NCBI GenBank assembly: GCA_022841825.1
Contig: JALHQT010000001.1
Location: 124,001-188,000, forward strand
DNA length: 64,000 nucleotides
Origin: Anaerolineae bacterium
GTDB taxonomy: Bacteria; Chloroflexota; Anaerolineae; Aggregatilineales; Phototrophicaceae
Direction: 5' to 3'
Both the position numbers and the translations under genes were made by a program. The notes under the pieces were generated by a model, which saw only the letters and a program-made list of their open reading frames with translations, did not search any database and was not told the origin of the DNA. This document shows positions 10,451 through 19,165 of this stretch, piece by piece (positions within the stretch are counted from its first letter, which is position 1; every line of letters begins with the position of its first letter).

Positions 10451-11902
10451 TCAAAGTGGACAAAATGCCTGCTCAAAAGCAGACCGCAGAGCGGCGCTTC
10501 CGGCGGGTTTAAGCGGTTTTCTCCACGTTCTTTCCTTCAATAACCGCTTAATGTTCTGTCCAGCCGCCCTGAATAGTCCTTCCATATTCACTTTCTCTAT
10601 GCCTCTGAGCCGAAACCGTCTCATGCCGTGCCATTGTTTCCCTTCGCCAAACAACGGTTCAACCCACACTTGACGTTTACGGAGTGCTTTTTTGTAGTCT
10701 TCAGTTTCTCGGTAGTGGGCGGCTCGGTCAAGCACGTCTTGGAAATACGACCGAAAAATATGCCGCCCACTTTTGCTGTCGGTACAGGCCGACTTCACTG
10801 GACAGGCATTGCACATCGCGGTGTCCCCAATATAGAGCAGCACCTGTTCGCTCTTACGACGAACCTTGAGGGGGAGTTCTTGTCCTTGAGGGCAGATATA
10901 GAGATCGCGTTCGGCATCATACGCAAACCGTTCCGCCGGATAGAACGGGGTGCGTTGGTTGAAGTCGGTGGTCGGGAGATAGGCACGAATGCCATCCTGT
11001 TCGAGCGTCACAATATTGGCCACCGTCCCGTACTTCGCATCGCCAACCGCAATTTTCGGCAGGAGTGACCAGCGAAAGCGCACCCAACGTTCCAGATCGA
11101 GCATCGGCGTGTTATCCATCACCGAAGCGGGAGTGACTAACGCCGCCAAGATAATTCGAGCCTTACCACCATCCACCACGTAGTGCGTGTGGTAACCGAG
11201 CGACGCATTCTCAGCGTTGTAAGACTTCATGGGCGTCGCATCGGGGTCGGTACGACTGACTTGGCGGTCGCTCGTTCGGTGATACCAGTATTTGGAGGTG
11301 CGTGACAGGCGACGTGTTCGAGCGTATTTCTCGACAAACGTGCGTGGTGAAACGGACGGCAGGTCAGCAGCAGTCGAGGGGAATAAGGCTTCGACGTGTT
11401 TGCTGACCAATACTAAGCGAGCTTCAAGACTGTCTACATCCGCATTGGCGCGCACTTTGGTGCCGTCAAAATACAGTTCTTTGCCCCAGACTAAGCCCGC
11501 TTGCTGGCACAAGTCCACAATCTGTTCAAAGAAGCGCTGGAAAACGTCCAGACCGTAGCGGTCACGGATTTTACTCAGCGAACTGTGGTCAGGAACAGGC
11601 TCATCCAGGTCATAGCCGATGTACCAGCGGTGTGCCAGGTGGAGGTTGACCGTTTCCATAAGCTGCCGCTCAGAGCGAATACCCTCGAAGAACATGATGA
11701 GGTGCAGCTTGAAAAACGTCACCGGGTCAATGGACGGGCGTCCCACGCCAGCAGCATAACAATCCAGCACCAGTTCCCGAACGAAACTCAGGTCGAGCTT
11801 GGCTTCGAGTTGGCGGTAAAAGTTAGCTTGGGGAACTAACTGTTCAAGGGAAATGGCGGTGTGCTGCTTAAAACACTTTGCTTTGTAGCCGAGCATAAGC
11901 AT
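10451..11902 (-). CDS. IS1182 family transposase
   Basis: A 483-residue DDE transposase. The N-terminal half has the family pattern GRPSIDPVTFFKLHLIMFFEGIRSERQL (conserved helix pair) and WYIGYDLDEPVPDHSSLSKIRDR. The RNase H-like core includes ELYFDGTKVRANAD (first Asp), VGDAKYGT (second Asp) and VWVEPLFGEGKQWHGMRRFRLRG (Glu-containing helix). A Cys-rich CPQGQE...CNACPVKSAC part lies before the last motif. It looks full length and uninterrupted. The 3' end is only 11 bases inside the left inverted repeat, as expected for an IS. Confidence 0.9.
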   Translation of the reverse strand: MLMLGYKAKCFKQHTAISLEQLVPQANFYRQLEAKLDLSFVRELVLDCYAAGVGRPSIDPVTFFKLHLIMFFEGIRSERQLMETVNLHLAHRWYIGYDLDEPVPDHSSLSKIRDRYGLDVFQRFFEQIVDLCQQAGLVWGKELYFDGTKVRANADVDSLEARLVLVSKHVEALFPSTAADLPSVSPRTFVEKYARTRRLSRTSKYWYHRTSDRQVSRTDPDATPMKSYNAENASLGYHTHYVVDGGKARIILAALVTPASVMDNTPMLDLERWVRFRWSLLPKIAVGDAKYGTVANIVTLEQDGIRAYLPTTDFNQRTPFYPAERFAYDAERDLYICPQGQELPLKVRRKSEQVLLYIGDTAMCNACPVKSACTDSKSGRHIFRSYFQDVLDRAAHYRETEDYKKALRKRQVWVEPLFGEGKQWHGMRRFRLRGIEKVNMEGLFRAAGQNIKRLLKERTWRKPLKPAGSAALRSAFEQAFCPL

Positions 11903-11912
11903 CTTCTCTGAC

Positions 11913-12008
11913 TTAACTGAAAACGTTCGTTTTTTGTACTGCTTTTCTTAACTGAAAACCACTGATATTATGATAATAATCGTTATACTCAACAGGGTTT
12001 TCAGTTAA
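11913..12008. promoter_or_regulatory. Three copies of a 12-bp site between transposase and recombinase
   Basis: TTAACTGAAAAC occurs at 11913-11924 and 11948-11959, and inverted as GTTTTCAGTTAA at 11997-12008, ending 4 bases before the recombinase start. The copies are exact. They may be binding subsites for the adjacent serine recombinase (a res-like site) or a regulator of the divergent genes. Confidence 0.55.
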
Positions 12009-12011
12009 TTT

Positions 12012-12623
12012 ATGCAAAAGCCAAAAACTATCGCCTATTTACGGGTCTCTACTGACGAGCAAGACATCGAGAAAAACAAGTTCGACATTTTACACCTTGC
12101 CAATGAAAAAGGCTTGGGTAAAGTCGAGTGGGTAGAGGAGACGGTTTCAGGACGGGTATCGTGGAAAAAACGTCAAATTGCCCACATTGTAGAGGAACTT
12201 CAACAAGGCGATCACCTCATTGTTAGTGAACTCTCACGTTTAGGGCGCTCGATGCTTGAGTGCATGGAAATTCTGTCCATTGCTTCGCAAAAGGGCATCC
12301 ACCTCTACGCCGTCAAAGGCAACTGGCAACTGGATAACTCCATCCAGTCCAAGATTATTGCAATGGCGTTTTCAATGGCAGCCGAGATTGAGCGGGACTT
12401 GATTAGCCAGCGAACCAAAGAGGCACTAGCAGCTAAGAAAAAGGCTGGTGTGAAATTAGGCAGACCAACAGGGGTAGGCAAAAGCAGGTTAGATCAACAC
12501 CGTCCAGAAATTGAAGCCCTACTGACTAACGGTTCTACCCAAAAATTTATTGCTCAACGCTACGATACGACGGAAGCGAACTTAAGCCGCTGGATGAAGA
12601 ACCACAGCTTGAGACAGCCATAA
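12012..12623 (+). CDS. Small serine recombinase (resolvase/invertase)
   Basis: A 203-residue recombinase of the Tn3-resolvase/invertase type. The catalytic serine is in YLRVSTDEQ near residue 13; SELSRLGRSMLE and the long helix E (AAEIERDLISQRTKEAL) follow, then a C-terminal helix-turn-helix (FIAQRYDTTEANLSRWMK). Small enzymes of this kind resolve cointegrates or invert DNA at nearby sites. The three 12-bp repeats just upstream are candidate target sites. It is divergent from the IS1182 transposase and inside the same inverted repeats, which suggests a resolvase carried by the transposon, unusual for IS1182. Confidence 0.85.
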   Translation: MQKPKTIAYLRVSTDEQDIEKNKFDILHLANEKGLGKVEWVEETVSGRVSWKKRQIAHIVEELQQGDHLIVSELSRLGRSMLECMEILSIASQKGIHLYAVKGNWQLDNSIQSKIIAMAFSMAAEIERDLISQRTKEALAAKKKAGVKLGRPTGVGKSRLDQHRPEIEALLTNGSTQKFIAQRYDTTEANLSRWMKNHSLRQP

Positions 12624-12624
12624 A

Positions 12625-12644
12625 CCTAACTTTTCAACAAACTG
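12625..12644 (-). repeat. Degenerate inner IS1182 end
   Basis: The minus strand reads CAGTTTGTTGAAAAGTTAGG, close to the outer ends (CAG..TGTTGAAAA.GTC). It starts right after the recombinase stop and may mark an older right end. Confidence 0.35.
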
Positions 12645-12672
12645 TTTGCCTCTGCGATGTCTGGCAACTGCA

Positions 12673-13890
12673 TCAATTAAGAGGTGTTGGCCGCACCACT
12701 TTAACTTTTTCCTCTGCTGGTTTTATAACGTTTTCCTCAAGTGATGCAATGAGTTCTTCTGGTGTTTGATACTTGTAGATAGGTAGCACATGTGGAAGTC
12801 GCCGCAGGTGTTCATACATCGGATATGGGTTTGGATGCTCTTTCACAGGGGAGAAGATGCCTTGTACTGGTACAGAAAGCAATTTGTCAGCAAAGGTCAT
12901 AAGTTCATGTGGAATGCTGTTGGGGTCTGATAGGTCGGCAATGACAAAACGTGATAGGCTGGCGAGGGTCATGACCGTTTCAGTCAAATCGCGGTTGGCT
13001 GGCTTTTCAAAGTCAAACAGGATAGGGATGTAGTTTCTGTTGCGCAATTCATCACGGATAGCATCTAAAACCGCTTTCCGCTCCGGAGTGAACCGCCCCA
13101 AGATCAGAACGGCTTTCGTAGTAATGGTATCAAGCACACTACGGATTTTTTTATTGTTCAGCAACAGATACATGAATTGAGCAATCTCAAGATCATCCAC
13201 TGTGATAACAGGTTCATCTGCATCGGTGACGATAAGGTCTGACTGATCGGTTTCTTCCAAGTTGAGTTTCCAAGCAGATAGACCAAAGACACGACAGCCT
13301 GACAAATTTGCCCGCGTAAGATTTGTCGCAATCAGTTGCGCCCCGGCCAGATTTGCTCCCATCAACTTTGCGTTACTGAGGTTCGCCTCGCGCAGGTTTG
13401 CCTCACCCAAGTCAGCGTCACGTAAGTCTGCCCCGCTTAGGTCTGCGTCTGACAGGTTTGCTCTACCCAGGATTGAATTGCGCAAGTCTGCCTTAACCAG
13501 ACGCGCACCGCGTAGATATGCATCAACGAAGTTTGCTTCATTCATGCGTGCCTCGCTTAGGTTTGCACGAAACAAGTATGCGTCACGACCGTTTAGCTCC
13601 CGTAGGTCTGCCCCTTGCAGGTTTGCGCCCTCCACCAGTGCCCTAGATATGTGTGCGCCAAATAGGTTAGCCCCCTGGAGGTTTGCCTTAGTGAGGTTTG
13701 CCTCACCAAGAGCTGTGTAACTCAGATTTGCATTACTCAGATTTGCCTGACGTAGGTTTGCACCATGTAGGTCTATGGCTTCTAGGTCTGCCGCGCTCAA
13801 ATCTGGTGTGATAGTAGAATAATGCTCCCTCCATTCGTTCCATGCTTCGACACCCTCGTTCAGGATCGTGAGATGCTCTTGGTTAACCAT
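12673..13890 (-). CDS. Pentapeptide-repeat protein with C-terminal Rossmann-like domain
   Basis: About 405 residues. From near residue 40 to 215 the protein consists of pentapeptide repeats of A(D/N)LxX type, which fold as a right-handed square helix. The C-terminal 170 residues form an alpha/beta domain with VLILGRFTPERKAVLDAIRDEL, then YIPILFDFEKP and FVIADLSDPNSIPHEL, reminiscent of TIR-like or nucleoside-deoxyribosyltransferase-like folds; I have not identified the family for certain. Such fusions occur in predicted bacterial immune effectors. ATG at 13890 has GAGGG upstream and was preferred to the ATG at 13902. It sits inside the outer IS1182 inverted repeats as a passenger. Confidence 0.75.
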   Translation of the reverse strand: MVNQEHLTILNEGVEAWNEWREHYSTITPDLSAADLEAIDLHGANLRQANLSNANLSYTALGEANLTKANLQGANLFGAHISRALVEGANLQGADLRELNGRDAYLFRANLSEARMNEANFVDAYLRGARLVKADLRNSILGRANLSDADLSGADLRDADLGEANLREANLSNAKLMGANLAGAQLIATNLTRANLSGCRVFGLSAWKLNLEETDQSDLIVTDADEPVITVDDLEIAQFMYLLLNNKKIRSVLDTITTKAVLILGRFTPERKAVLDAIRDELRNRNYIPILFDFEKPANRDLTETVMTLASLSRFVIADLSDPNSIPHELMTFADKLLSVPVQGIFSPVKEHPNPYPMYEHLRRLPHVLPIYKYQTPEELIASLEENVIKPAEEKVKVVRPTPLN

Positions 13891-14153
13891 ATTCCCTCGC
13901 ATGAATTATGGAAAGTATTAACAAAATAGAACCAAAAATCTGCCAAATAAGGATAGTATTTACAACGTAGTTTCTAAGTTACAAGGCTCAATCAACATTT
14001 ACAGTATACCTTGAAACTATGACTGACACATCGCACGAGTTCGCAGCCAGGTGAAAAACTCCCGGATATAGAGTTCTGAACCTGTTTTCTGTGCTCAGAC
14101 TGTTCGTATCTAAGCTCGAAATGAGGTAAATGGGTGTGATCTGATCTGCTTTA
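13891..14153. other. AT-rich noncoding region inside IS1182-like unit
   Basis: No gene and no convincing hairpin. It must hold the promoter of the pentapeptide gene and runs to the right inverted repeat at 14154. Confidence 0.4.
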
Positions 14154-14188
14154 CAGTTCACTTTCCGACTTTTTCAACAGGCTGAATT
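14154..14188 (-). repeat. Right terminal inverted repeat of IS1182-like unit
   Basis: Reverse complement begins AATTCAGCCTGTTGAAAAAG and matches the left end at 10407. Confidence 0.65.
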
Positions 14189-14309
14189 CTTCTGCGTCGT
14201 CTGTTTGAGGCTAGAGAACCTTATCCGGCGTTTATAACTATTAGGGTGAGGCTGGCTGTTAAAGCATCCTACCCTATAGCATCTCTAGGCAGGCTTCAAC
14301 GAGATGAGA

Positions 14310-15029
14310 TTAGGTCTTATTTCTTGACGCCGATGGTTCGGGAACTTGGTCTTCCTGTAATGGTTTTTCCCCGTTCTCTTTCTGGTTAATCTTGTCCAAT
14401 TGTCTGAAACGAGAATCATTCATTTGATTGGCAATGTACGCTTCGTAAAGTGAGCTGTAGAACCAATTCTTGAATTCAACGCTTCTGTTACGGGCAAGCA
14501 AACATCCCAAGCCTGCCGCTGCCGTCAGTGCCAGCATTATAGAATCAAAATCTGATAAGAGCATTCCGACTAGTAAAATTAAGAACATCAACAGGAAACC
14601 CAAACTGATGTTCTTCAACATGTAATTAGTTGCATTAAAGCGATCAGGGATAACCTCTTCATTATTGTTGTGATTGCGGAGATAGGCGAGAAGTATTGGC
14701 CAGTCGCTTGCTTTTGGCGGTTGAGTGCTAGACGAATACTCTTTTAGCCGAACTTGATACTCCTTAAACTGCCTCTCCGATGGTTTGATGCGCTCAAATA
14801 TGAGAAACCAAGCTTCTGCAACTGGATCAAGCAACTGTCCTAGCATGTAGGCAAGCCCCGTGAGACCCAGAAACATGAAAGTCAGAAGTGTTCCTGAAAT
14901 CTGGTTGATAAACTGGAAATCGAACTGGACTATGCCTAGAAGCAACAGAATTATCAGGACATCCGTTAAATACAAGAAACCAGGTATCGTATAAGCGTAA
15001 AAGTCATAGAGGCTAATTCTGACAGTCAT
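14310..15029 (-). CDS. Membrane protein of unknown function
   Basis: A 239-residue protein with probably four membrane segments in two pairs: FLYLTDVLIILLLLGIV and LLTFMFLGLTGLAYMLG near residues 18-72, then ISLGFLLMFLILLVGML and SIMLALTAAAGLGCLLA near 140-180. A cytosolic loop of about 65 residues lies between the pairs and a charged tail ends the protein. The start has GGGAGGAAAT just upstream. I do not recognise a family. Similar paired-helix proteins are often found beside defence genes, but nothing here proves that role. Confidence 0.65.
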   Translation of the reverse strand: MTVRISLYDFYAYTIPGFLYLTDVLIILLLLGIVQFDFQFINQISGTLLTFMFLGLTGLAYMLGQLLDPVAEAWFLIFERIKPSERQFKEYQVRLKEYSSSTQPPKASDWPILLAYLRNHNNNEEVIPDRFNATNYMLKNISLGFLLMFLILLVGMLLSDFDSIMLALTAAAGLGCLLARNRSVEFKNWFYSSLYEAYIANQMNDSRFRQLDKINQKENGEKPLQEDQVPEPSASRNKT

Positions 15030-15422
15030 ATTTCCTCCCAGTCGGGCACGCCGGATGAGCGGATCAAGGAATTATCATTGATTTAGATTGTGGGATGATA
15101 ACTCCAACAATCATCACTATCAATAACTTCAAAAAAGTACAATAAGAGTTGGTGAAAAACTGCATTCCATGACCTACCATCAACAAGCGGTGTTCACTTG
15201 AAATGGGCTTATGTTATGCAATCTGAGGCGCTACAGTCTAACTGAGTCTGATTGTAAGTTATCATATAGAGAACCTTAAAATCGATCACTCTTTGGCTTC
15301 AAAGCATGCTAACTTACAGCAGTCGGCAAAACACCCTCCTTTGTTAGCCTCTCCCCATTCTTGGGAGTCCCAGCAATTTTGATGTGTGTTAAGTTTATGA
15401 GAGATTAGAGGGAGATACAGGA
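15030..15422. other. Intergenic region between divergent genes
   Basis: A 393-base AT-rich spacer that must carry two divergent promoters. GAGGGAGATACAGGA before 15423 is a good ribosome binding site. I see no repeat or hairpin worth naming. Confidence 0.4.
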
Positions 15423-16412
15423 ATGGATGGGGCAGAAGAACGTTGGCAGGAAATTAGGGAGATTTGGCAGAAGAATCAATACCTTTATGCAGTTGTTGGA
15501 TTCCTTTTAGGGATGTTAGTCAGTCCGTTTCTAATGCGGATCAACACACACGGAGCAGAGTTTCTAGGTAATCTTGTACCAGAAGCTATCGGTATAGGCT
15601 TTACAGTGCTATTTATCGACCGCCTAAATAAGAAGCGAGAAAGAGAGCGTGAGGCACGTGAGTTGAAAGCCCGGCTGATGAGGGAGATGAGAAGCAATGT
15701 AAACGATATTGCTAGACGTGCAGTAGAGGAGTTACGAGAACAGGGATGGTTAAGTGATGGTTCTTTGAACAAAGCGCATTTGGAAGGTGCTAGCCTTCAA
15801 GGAGCGGACTTAACCGATGCACGCCTGGAATCGGCGAATCTGAGAGGTGCAAACCTGCAAAGAGCATACTTAGGTGGCGCTAAATTATCAGGTGCGCATC
15901 TCGAAGGTGCTAATCTAGAAGCTGCGTACTTGGTAGCGGTTGACCTCCGGGGGAGTGACTTAAGCAATGTCAAGTTGTCGGGTGCGCAGATGGAGGAGGG
16001 AAAGCTACAGCAGGCTAATCTACAGCGCGCTGATTTGCATAATGCAGATTTATGGGGAACCAATTTGAGTGAGGCATATCTATGGGAAACTAATCTTCAG
16101 GGCGCTAATCTAGGGTTCGCTAACCTCAAAAAGTCTAACATGCCCGCAGCCAATATGGAAAGTACAAATTTAGCGGGAGCTGATCTATTGGAAGCACACA
16201 TGGCAGGGGTTAATCTGAAAGATGCTCATCTGTGGCAAGCAAATCTACAGGGGGTGCACATATGGGATTATCAAATAAACGAGAACACAACGCTACCAGA
16301 CGGAACGAAGTGGACGCAAAACAGCGACTTTAGCCGATTCACCAATGCAAGTCACGTTAACTTCTGGCGTTCAGATGATTGGGATTCGGCGGCTTATAGA
16401 CACAAAACATAG
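15423..16412 (+). CDS. Membrane-anchored pentapeptide-repeat protein
   Basis: A 329-residue protein. The N-terminus holds two hydrophobic segments (LYAVVGFLLGMLVSPFLM and EAIGIGFTVLFIDRL), then a highly charged coiled-coil stretch (NKKREREREARELKARL), then pentapeptide repeats from about residue 110 to 285 with the A(N/D)LxG pattern, and a 45-residue polar tail. The N-terminal layout places the pentapeptide rod in the cytosol, tethered to the membrane. Role unknown. It is a different protein from the pentapeptide gene at 12673 and lies outside that transposon. Confidence 0.75.
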   Translation: MDGAEERWQEIREIWQKNQYLYAVVGFLLGMLVSPFLMRINTHGAEFLGNLVPEAIGIGFTVLFIDRLNKKREREREARELKARLMREMRSNVNDIARRAVEELREQGWLSDGSLNKAHLEGASLQGADLTDARLESANLRGANLQRAYLGGAKLSGAHLEGANLEAAYLVAVDLRGSDLSNVKLSGAQMEEGKLQQANLQRADLHNADLWGTNLSEAYLWETNLQGANLGFANLKKSNMPAANMESTNLAGADLLEAHMAGVNLKDAHLWQANLQGVHIWDYQINENTTLPDGTKWTQNSDFSRFTNASHVNFWRSDDWDSAAYRHKT

Positions 16413-16545
16413 CAGTTGGAACCAGATCGTTTATTTACCAGTCCACACTTTAACTGTACGCGAATTACTTGTATTCGTATTGAGGCTTTGATTTAGTGTA
16501 AGCAATTATAAGACTCAGACGACTCATTGATTTTTTGTTTCGCGC

Positions 16546-16917
16546 TTAAGGATAGGCGTAATGCAGGACTTTGTAGCTTGTTGCCGGGTTTCCGCTGACA
16601 GGATTGAGGAACAGAATTTCGGTATCGATAGCTCGACGCCCCAAGTTAGGGTAGCCCTGTTGTGGACGCTGGGTCTTGTAGTAGACGAGCCAGGTGTCGA
16701 GGTCGGTTTACAGCGCATCGACTGTTTCATAGAAGGTGGTGCGCAGGGTCTCAACGAAGAGCTCATCCAGCACGATGCGCTGGAAGCGTTTCGTGTACTA
16801 GTAAAACATTGTCCGGGTCACCCCGCGCTGACGACACGCATCGCTCATGCTCCCCAGCGCCTCCGCCAATAGCAGTACACTCAACCGTTGTCGGGCGACC
16901 TTCTCTTCTGCACTCAT
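16546..16917 (-). pseudogene. IS481-type transposase relic
   Basis: The minus strand reads an N-terminal transposase piece (MSAEEKVARQRLSVLLLAEA) joined to a C-terminal piece (DTWLVYYKTQRPQQGYPNLG) with two in-frame stops and the whole catalytic centre missing. The ending NxERPHQGY-like motif is typical of IS481. At 124 codons against about 330 for the family, it is a deleted remnant. It sits directly against the broken comM 5' end at 16974. Confidence 0.75.
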
Positions 16918-16973
16918 CGCTTCTCTCCTTAGCACAATTGTAAACGCAGTCGTCAATAAAGAAACCTAACTAT

Positions 16974-17177
16974 ACGGGTTACGAAACCTTTGTTTGGAAA
17001 AGCAAGTCCCGAATACTTTATTGCACCCCTGACACGCTCTCGGCTCTCTTTCACCGCGTTGTCGGGCAATCCAACATTGGTGAAGTTAGGAGGCTGAGAC
17101 CGAGGATTAAAGTCTGTTTCGACTTTTACCAAATGACCATCAATACCAACCAGGGCACAGGCTAAGTGCCTACAAAT
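16974..17177 (-). pseudogene. comM: Remnant of a second comM copy, N-terminal part
   Basis: The minus strand encodes CALVGIDGHLVKVETDFNP, then NVGLPDNAVKESRERVRGAI and a short following stretch that matches the ComM N-terminus. It is clearly different in sequence from the comM fragment at 41841-42854, so it is another copy or a relic of an older locus. It lacks a start codon and ends where the IS481 relic begins. Non-functional. Confidence 0.7.
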
Positions 17178-17340
17178 TGCCCGAATTCAAGTATAGTTTA
17201 CACGGGTGTGGTGCTCCTAAATTGTTGATGCACGAACATTGAAAATGAGACCCTACGGAGACGAATAGGGGGTACTGCTTCACACCAATAAATTATGGGA
17301 CATTGACTTCTCCAACAGCATTGTTGATGATGAATATTCT

Positions 17341-17598
17341 ATGGTTTTACTGGAACTGAGAACCGTTATGGCAGAGACCATCTATCCTGCTGTAAAAGAT
17401 GGTCGTATATCCTCCCCGCAATCTCTTGAAACGGTCGTTCCCAACCTTCCATATTCGCTACAAGTCTTACAAGACTTTGTGCAAACTGAGATAGACCAGA
17501 TTTACGAAAGCACCCTGGAGGAAGAACGCTGGCAATACGAGGCACGCCTTGCCTTTCTGTATGAAACCTATGAACTCTTGAACTCAAACCAAGGGTGA
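17341..17598 (+). CDS. Small acidic protein of unknown function
   Basis: 85 residues, helical and acidic (FVQTEIDQIYESTLEEERWQYEARLAFLYETYELL). No recognised domain. It lies 19 bases before the sigma-like gene, on the same strand, and probably belongs to the same transcript. It may be a partner or regulator of that protein, but this is only context. Confidence 0.5.
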   Translation: MVLLELRTVMAETIYPAVKDGRISSPQSLETVVPNLPYSLQVLQDFVQTEIDQIYESTLEEERWQYEARLAFLYETYELLNSNQG

Positions 17599-17617
17599 TC
17601 AATGACAATTCTTTGCT

Positions 17618-18562
17618 ATGGGGAGTGTCGAATTACGGGTAGCTCCATTTGACCCATCGCGTCAACAATCTTCCTCGCCTGAAAAAACGCTTCGGGTTTC
17701 CTCTTCCGAGCAATCGGCAATACTTCCAGATGATCTTGAGAAAACAGTTTCTAAGCCGTTCGATGTGGTCATCGAACGGCTTAGAAAGATGCGACAATCG
17801 CTTGCTTCGCCCAACTCGGCGCATATAGGGGTTGATGAGGTGCATTCCTCTCCTCCATCACCACAAGACCAAGACACCACTCCCACACCGACATTTGAAG
17901 AAGCTTTTGCACCCTTTACCCGCCTGTTTGAAATCGTCTTTTATCGTCGTTATCCGGAACACGTCCGCGACGACGCCAAACAAGAGGCGTTACTTGCTCT
18001 CTACAAGAAATGGAAAACAAATCCTGAACTTTTTGACGAGAGAGCGTCCTATGTCGTTACAGCGGCGATTTTTGGTATCTCCAACTGGCGTAAAGAAGAA
18101 ACCATACGTCGAGTTCCAGAACTTCGCCTGCGGGTCGATGACCATGATAAAGTGATTGGTGCGTCACGCGCCCAACGCGAGACGTTGCGTTGGGTAGAAA
18201 GAGCGGACACTCGGATTGATGTTGATAGGGCAGTTGAAGCTGCTCTTGCGCCCTTTCCGATAAACCCAGAGCGTTCTTGGGCGCAAGAGGAAGTCCTGTA
18301 CTTGAAGCTCGGAAAGGCTCGGACGAAGCTACCAGTTAGTCGTCCGGAAAAACGTCGTATCCGATACTGTCGCGAGGTTGTCCAAACAACGCTCAAGACC
18401 GAGCTTGTACTCTATCAGCATGACGAAAGAGGGTTATCGTATCGGGAACATCGTAGAGAGGCTCTTGCACAAAATGGGGCGATATACGAAGCACCACCAG
18501 CTCGTCCGGACACGCAAGATGAACCATCACCGAATACTGCAAATTGTGAGTATCCGTGTTGA
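17618..18562 (+). CDS. Sigma-70-like protein of an element inserted in comM
   Basis: A 314-residue protein. The part around residues 95-145 ([33 protein letters not shown]) resembles region 2 of RNA polymerase sigma factors, including the D-D-x-x-QEALL core-binding helix; the rest is less clear, with a basic helical segment near 215-255. Its final residues run up to the point where comM-derived sequence starts on the opposite strand (near 18562), so the gene appears to mark the end of a second inserted segment. The exact function is unproven. An atypical sigma factor or an integrase helper are both possible. Confidence 0.6.
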   Translation: MGSVELRVAPFDPSRQQSSSPEKTLRVSSSEQSAILPDDLEKTVSKPFDVVIERLRKMRQSLASPNSAHIGVDEVHSSPPSPQDQDTTPTPTFEEAFAPFTRLFEIVFYRRYPEHVRDDAKQEALLALYKKWKTNPELFDERASYVVTAAIFGISNWRKEETIRRVPELRLRVDDHDKVIGASRAQRETLRWVERADTRIDVDRAVEAALAPFPINPERSWAQEEVLYLKLGKARTKLPVSRPEKRRIRYCREVVQTTLKTELVLYQHDERGLSYREHRREALAQNGAIYEAPPARPDTQDEPSPNTANCEYPC

Positions 18563-18705
18563 CAGGGGTTCATCGCGCCGACCAGCAGAAAATTGGCGGG
18601 GAAGGTCAATGTGCCACTGGCACGGCTTATGGTCACGACGCGGTCTTCCAGCGGTTGGCGCAGCACCTCAAGCGCTTTGGGTCCGAATTCGGGAAGCTCA
18701 TCCAG
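18563..18705 (-). pseudogene. comM: comM middle fragment (after Walker B to the NPC motif)
   Basis: The minus strand encodes [20 protein letters not shown], then EDRVVTIS and [12 protein letters not shown], the canonical ComM sequence directly after the Walker B strand. After NPC the expected PCGYYGD is replaced by unrelated sequence, so a second breakpoint lies near 18562. The fragment continues, across element A, the N-terminal comM part at 41841-42854. The C-terminal third is not in the window. Confidence 0.85.
18697..18705 (-). other. attL core of element A
   Basis: CTCATCCAG on the plus strand (CTGGATGAG in comM sense), identical to 41832-41840. Sequence left of it is comM, sequence right of it is element. 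Confidence 0.8.
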
Positions 18706-18833
18706 CAATCAACTTCAAAAGTGATATGTCCGAGAGAATTCTGCCCTTTAATCTCGTGGCTCTGGTAGAGAAAATCCGTGTACCGCTGTATCAGAGCGAG
18801 ATGGACGTGATACCTATGAGTCGAATGCTTTAA
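18706..18833 (+). other. Detached native C-terminus of the element A integrase
   Basis: In the circular form the integrase frame crosses the core and continues here as [15 protein letters not shown], ending PMSRML with the stop at 18831-18833. That gives 42 residues and a 796-residue protein. In the integrated state this stretch has no start of its own. Confidence 0.75.
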
Positions 18834-19165
18834 TTTGAGGTTACACAAGATGAAGAGGTAATTGTCGCATAGATATGTTGGGATAAATCGAGAAAGTATT
18901 GCAAGTGTAGAACGTCAACTAAGCCAAGGATTTGTTTGTAGGAAAACCGTATACCAGTACACACAATTTCGATATAGTCAAGTGTTTGAAGTATAAAACC
19001 CTAAAAATTGGGGGTTGCCATAAAATATAGGATGTCCCATTATCATCTTGGATTACTAATAGCAGATCACTGTAATACAGATCTAAGGGTTTCAGTTATT
19101 GAGATCTCATTTACAGGGATTGTCTCGCGCTCATCGCTGACTTCATTTTCTGGGAGAAATCATAT
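18834..19165. other. AT-rich intergenic region
   Basis: 332 bases with no credible gene. GGGAGAAA at 19151-19158 is the ribosome binding site of the next gene. Confidence 0.4.

Larger units (their letters stand above)
10407..14188. mobile_element. IS1182-like unit with passenger genes
   Basis: Imperfect inverted repeats at 10407-10440 and 14154-14188 share AATTCAG, then GTGTTGAAAAAGTCG or CTGTTGAAAAAGTCG, then a looser GTGACTG-like part. They enclose an IS1182-type transposase, a serine recombinase and a pentapeptide-repeat gene. AATT at both outer edges could be a 4-bp target duplication or part of the repeat. A degenerate inner end at 12625-12644 means the original element may have been 2.2 kb and the pentapeptide gene a later passenger. 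Confidence 0.6.

Noticed and set aside
13262..13720. A 152-codon plus-strand frame with regular RFA/KFA repeats
   Set aside because: It is the antisense reading of the pentapeptide-repeat codons; the regularity comes from the real gene.
18378..18833. A 151-codon frame spanning the left junction of element A
   Set aside because: It is not a gene: its first part is antisense comM and its last 42 codons are the detached integrase tail.
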